From: Plasmodium relictum
Taxonomy: Eukaryota; Apicomplexa; Aconoidasida; Haemosporida; Plasmodiidae
Direction: 5' to 3'
Assembly: GCF_900005765.1 (NCBI RefSeq)
Contig: NC_041687.1
Location: 1 to 64,000 of the forward strand
Length of the DNA: 64,000 nucleotides
Below, piece by piece: positions 60,116 through 64,000 of this stretch. The number at the start of each line of letters is the position of its first letter. Within the stretch, counting starts at the first letter, position 1. The notes under the pieces were generated by a model. The model worked only from the letters and a program-made list of their open reading frames with translations. It was not told the origin of the DNA and did not search any database. Made by a program: the position numbers and the translations under genes.

Positions 60116-63100
60116 TTAAAATTTTTTTCTTTCCTTATTATTTGTACTTCTTTGATTCTATAAAATATAAAATAAAATAAAAAAATATGAAAATATAAAA
60201 AATTAAAAAAAAATTAAATAAAAAAAATGCACACAAAAAAAGGAAAAAAGAAAAAAATCTTAATATTAAAATAATTTAAAAGAATTCTATTAAAAATATA
60301 AAAATATTATTTATCGATAATCAAATAAAAAAAAAAATTTCAGAATTAATTATTATCTTAATTTTATTTTAATAATAAATTTATTATATTATAAAAACTA
60401 CCTTTTTATTTAAATCAACAATAGCATCAACTATTAGTCTACATCTGTATTCAATTTTTTCTAATGGTGTACTTGCAAATCTAAAAAAATTATAAGCCTC
60501 TGGCCAATAATAAGGTGCCTAAAAAAAAAAAAATTAGTATCGAATATAACACAATATATATATGTATGCATGAAATATAGTAATATAATAAATTACATAT
60601 ATATTTTCATAAAAAGTTACGTAAAGAATCTTTCTTATTTTTCTATTTATTTTACTAACCAAAATATGGATGTTTTTAATCTGAACTACTCCTTGTTGAT
60701 ATAACAACCAAAGAAGTATTTTATTTTCTTGATCATAATATGAAATTTCTTCTTCATTTAAATTAATTTTATTTTCTTCTGCCTTAGTTTTTTTTGGTGT
60801 ACTTGGAATATCCTCATTTTTATCCATTTTTTCATAACACAAATTAGAAGGCAACTTCAACTTCTCTATTGTATCGACACCTTGAGATAACTGCTTCTCA
60901 ACCTACGAAGAATAAAAATATATATATAAAAATATTTTTTATTATCAAATATAATTGGACAAATACAAATACATGTGCTCTTATTATTTTTTTTTTTTTA
61001 AATTACAAAATTTGCAATAGCATCATTTTCTTCTTGCACAATTTTTTTTTGTAAGTCAGATTTTTTTATTTTCTCAATTAACCTTACACCCTTGAAAAAA
61101 AAAAAAAAATACAAATATATATATATATAAAAATATATATATATATATATAAAATATTACCCCTTTAATTTGTTCATATTTTTTAAAAAAAACTTTCAAA
61201 TAAGTTTTAATATCTTCTAATGATTTTTTAGATTTACTAAAATATTTTTCAAAAATAAATTCAATATCATCACTACCATAAATTATTAACCCATTCATTA
61301 ATTTATTAAATTCTGCTTTATTCCATTTTGAAAAACCTTGTTGCAATAATTCTTGTTTTTCTGTTTTAATCTTATCAATATCCAAGTTAGATATGTCATC
61401 TTCGATTTTTTTTCGATTTTTTTTTTGTTTTTTCATCTTTTTATTATTACTATTTTCGTTATTCGTATCAGCAATATGTCTTCTGATAAAATTAGTTAAA
61501 TAATTATAACAATTTTTTACATTTTTGTCTTTGAATTTTATCATATTTATTTTTTTTTTAGATTCTAAAAGACTTAATATTTTCTTCTTAAAATTTTTTG
61601 TATCAGTACTACTATTATCTTCATCCTCTGCATTTTGATCATCTAAAATATTAGGATTTATAAGACAAATAATTTGATAGATATTTTTTGCATGTACATC
61701 TAAAAATTCATTTAGAGTAACTATTTTTTTCAAATCTTCTTGTTCACTTTGTGCTTCAATAATTTCCTTAATTTTTTCTTCATTTTTGTGATAATTATTC
61801 CATTTTTCTTCAATTTTTTCTATCTCATCCAATCTTTCACTATTAAAAAATTGAAAATCATGCCCTCCTTTAGCTTCAGCTCTCCATCCATGAAGACTCA
61901 ATTTTTTTTTAATTGCTCTATTGCTTTCACTGTTAATTACTTTCCATTTACTTTTTCTTTCTCCTAAGTCTAGAAAAGCTATATTTTTTTTATTATTCTT
62001 TAAAAATTTTTTAATAGTGCTCCTTATTTTGTTAATTTTTTTTTTTTTTCTGTTATCAGTGTCTAAATTAGTAGTTGAAGAATCTTCAACAGAATTTGAA
62101 TCTTCTTCATCACTAGTTTCTTCTGAATCGTCTCCTTTAGTCAAGTTATTATACATGTTTAATCCCCCATCTAAAGATATATTAGTTAAATCAAATATAT
62201 TTTCTAGATTTTTCAATTTATTTTCTATCTCCATTGTTCTTTTCTCTGCATTAGCTAAAATAATATCTATGTCTTCATCAGAAATAGATGAAACATCTTG
62301 AGTTTTGTAGACTTCTGGCGCACCAAAATTTAGAATATCATGCAATTCTTGTTTATTATTTTCTTTATTACTACTCAAATTCAGTTTACCTTTTTGAATA
62401 ATTAAAGAATCTAATTTTAATTTTTTTGCAGCTCTTTCTACAATCTTTTCTTCTACTGAATTTTGAGTAACAAATCTGTAAACAATAACTCTCTTTTTTT
62501 GTCCAATACGATGTGCTCTATCCATTGCTTGAATATCCATTTGAGGATTATAATCTGAATCAAACAAAATTACAATATCTGCTGAGGTAAGATTAATACC
62601 TATCCCTCCTGCTCTCGTGGACAATAAAAATATAAAATATTTACTATTGGGCTCGTTAAATTGATTAATTCGGATTTGCCTTTCATCTCCTGGAGTAGAA
62701 CCATCAATTCTTAAATATTCATAATTCTTCCATCTGCAATAATCATCAATTATATCTAATAATCTAGTCATTTGTGAAAACAATAACACTCTTGAATTTT
62801 CCTTTTTTAATCTTGGTAATAATTTATCCAAAAGAGACATTTTACCTGAAGTTTCAATTAAATGATTTCCTTCTATATATGGAGGTTCTTCAATTCCATC
62901 AAATAAATATGGATGATTACAACATTTTCTTAACTGCATTAAAATATTTAGCATTTGATTTTTGCTACCAGTCATAGCATTTATTACATCAATATTTTTA
63001 CTAAGAATATCTGAATATAATTTTTTCTGCAATTTAGACATACCCACAAAAATATATATTTCTCTTTTTGGTGGTAAGGATTGTTCAACTTCTACTTTTA

Positions 63101-64000
63101 ATCTTCTGAGCATAAATGGTTTTAAAATAGTATGTAATTGTGTAATTATTTCACTTTGTTTATTATCATTAGTGCTAATTTTGGATATGTTAAATAGATT
63201 ATCAAATTCTTCTGAGTTGTCAAAAATCTTAGGCATTAAGAAATTCAACAGTGACCACAATTCCTTCAAATTATTATGTAAAGGGGTACCTGTTAATAAT
63301 AATCTATTTTCTGATTTAAGAAAACGAACTGAAGAACTTAAAACACTTTTCTCATTTTTTATTCTATGAGCTTCATCTATTATTAAAAAAAACCATCCTA
63401 TATCGTATAAAGCACTTTTATCTTTAATAACTATCTCGTACGTTGTTAGTAATACATCATAATCCGTATGTAATACTTTTTTGTTTAATTCTTTTCTCTG
63501 ATCTTTATTTCCATAATATTTAAAAGCTTTTAACTCACTACACCATTTTTTAATTTCTTCATACCAGTTATCTAAAGTTGATCTAGGACAAATAATTATA
63601 CTTTTTTTTTTAATATTTTTATTAAATCTTAAGTAACATAATAAGCTAATTGTTTGTAATGTCTTTCCCAAACCCATTTCATCAGCTAAAATTCCGTTAA
63701 TCTTAAACCTGTACAACTGATATAACCAATTTAACCCTTCTATTTGGTAAGGTTTCATAACACCTTTAATGTTTACAGGTTGTTTTAGGATGATACTATC
63801 ATCTTCTTCACTCGCTTCTTTTAATAACAACATATAATCTTCTTCTTTCTCAGTTAATGCACAGCGTCTAGTCTTGTTTGTTTTTGATTGTACATTTATT
63901 TTTAGTCGTTGCCCTGATAATTTTTCTGTGTATTTTTTCGTTTCAGTTAATAAAAGTTCTAATTTATCTTGTAAATAATTTCCTCTTTCTGTATTCTCTG
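60116..64000 (-). CDS. SNF2L: ISWI/SNF2L chromatin-remodelling ATPase (5' part outside window)
   Basis: Five exons are visible: from beyond 64000 to 61161, then 61090-61007, 60902-60660, 60518-60402 and 60157-60116, all phase-compatible. The frame is still open at the right edge, so the N-terminus is missing. ISWI ATPases slide nucleosomes. The SNF2 helicase core shows ILADEMGLGKTLQTISLL (Walker A), LLTTYEIVIK, IIDEAHRIKNE (Walker B), LLTGTPLHNNLKELWSLLNF, RVLLFSQMTRLLDIIDDYC and MDRAHRIGQKKRVIVYRFV. Just upstream, RRCALTEKEEDYMLL resembles the ISWI AutoN region. The C-terminal part has HAND-SANT-SLIDE equivalents, with the SLIDE domain split over the last exons (DQENKILLWLLYQQGVVQI, YYWPEAYNFFRFASTPLEKI, EYRCRLIVDAIVDLN). 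An Asn/Lys/Glu-rich insertion separates core and SLIDE. The short last exon encodes NQRSTNNKERKKF. Confidence 0.93.

Overview
The window looks like nuclear DNA of a malaria parasite (Plasmodium). It is extremely AT-rich, with long A/T homopolymers and (AT)n arrays, and its proteins are rich in Asn, Lys and Glu. It carries Plasmodium-specific families: a SERA protease, a CPW-WPC protein and an apicoplast SufD. The gene order (60S acidic ribosomal P1, tRNAs, SufD, CPW-WPC, CK2 beta, NOT1, PheRS beta, syntaxin, ISWI/SNF2L) matches what I recall of the left arm of P. falciparum chromosome 11. The base composition together with a SERA gene at this position makes me favour an avian-type species (P. 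gallinaceum or P. relictum). That species call is inference; no search was run.

Positions 1-5978 are gene-free, subtelomere-like DNA. They hold a diverged inverted duplication of about 0.5 kb per arm (40-565 against 790-1225), perfect short hairpins, and recurring hairpin sequences of two kinds. Family 1 is about 65 bp, with termini like GCTCTTTATTAATTTG and CAATTAATAAATCA; there are four copies here, both orientations occurring, and one more at 12141. Family 2 is about 30 bp and built on GGTTAATAA / TTATTAACC. I found no canonical telomere repeat.

Positions 5979-9303 hold a six-exon SERA-family secreted papain-like protease on the minus strand. It has a complete Cys-His-Asn catalytic set and a striking Pro-rich repeat domain. 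Positions 9304-15952 are again gene-poor, with one segment that reads like a decayed coding sequence.

The conserved core begins at 15953. In order it holds RPLP1 (-), tRNA-Gly(UCC) (+), tRNA-Leu(CAA) (-), apicoplast SufD (+), a many-exon CPW-WPC protein (-) with an 11-nt micro-exon, a small secreted Lys-rich protein (-), an actin-related protein resembling ARP4 (+), CK2 beta (+), NOT1 (+), a 61-residue RIIa-type docking protein (+), cytosolic PheRS beta (-), a Qa-type syntaxin (-) and the 3' part of ISWI/SNF2L (-), which runs off the right end. These are independent housekeeping or stage-specific genes and not an operon. They cover translation (P1, tRNAs, PheRS), apicoplast Fe-S assembly, mRNA decay, kinase regulation, vesicle fusion and chromatin remodelling.

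One clear assembly fault is present. Inside NOT1, a 1101-bp segment is repeated on both sides of a 300-N gap (42328-43428 and 43729-44829), so the apparent 3476-residue product is probably inflated by 467 codons.
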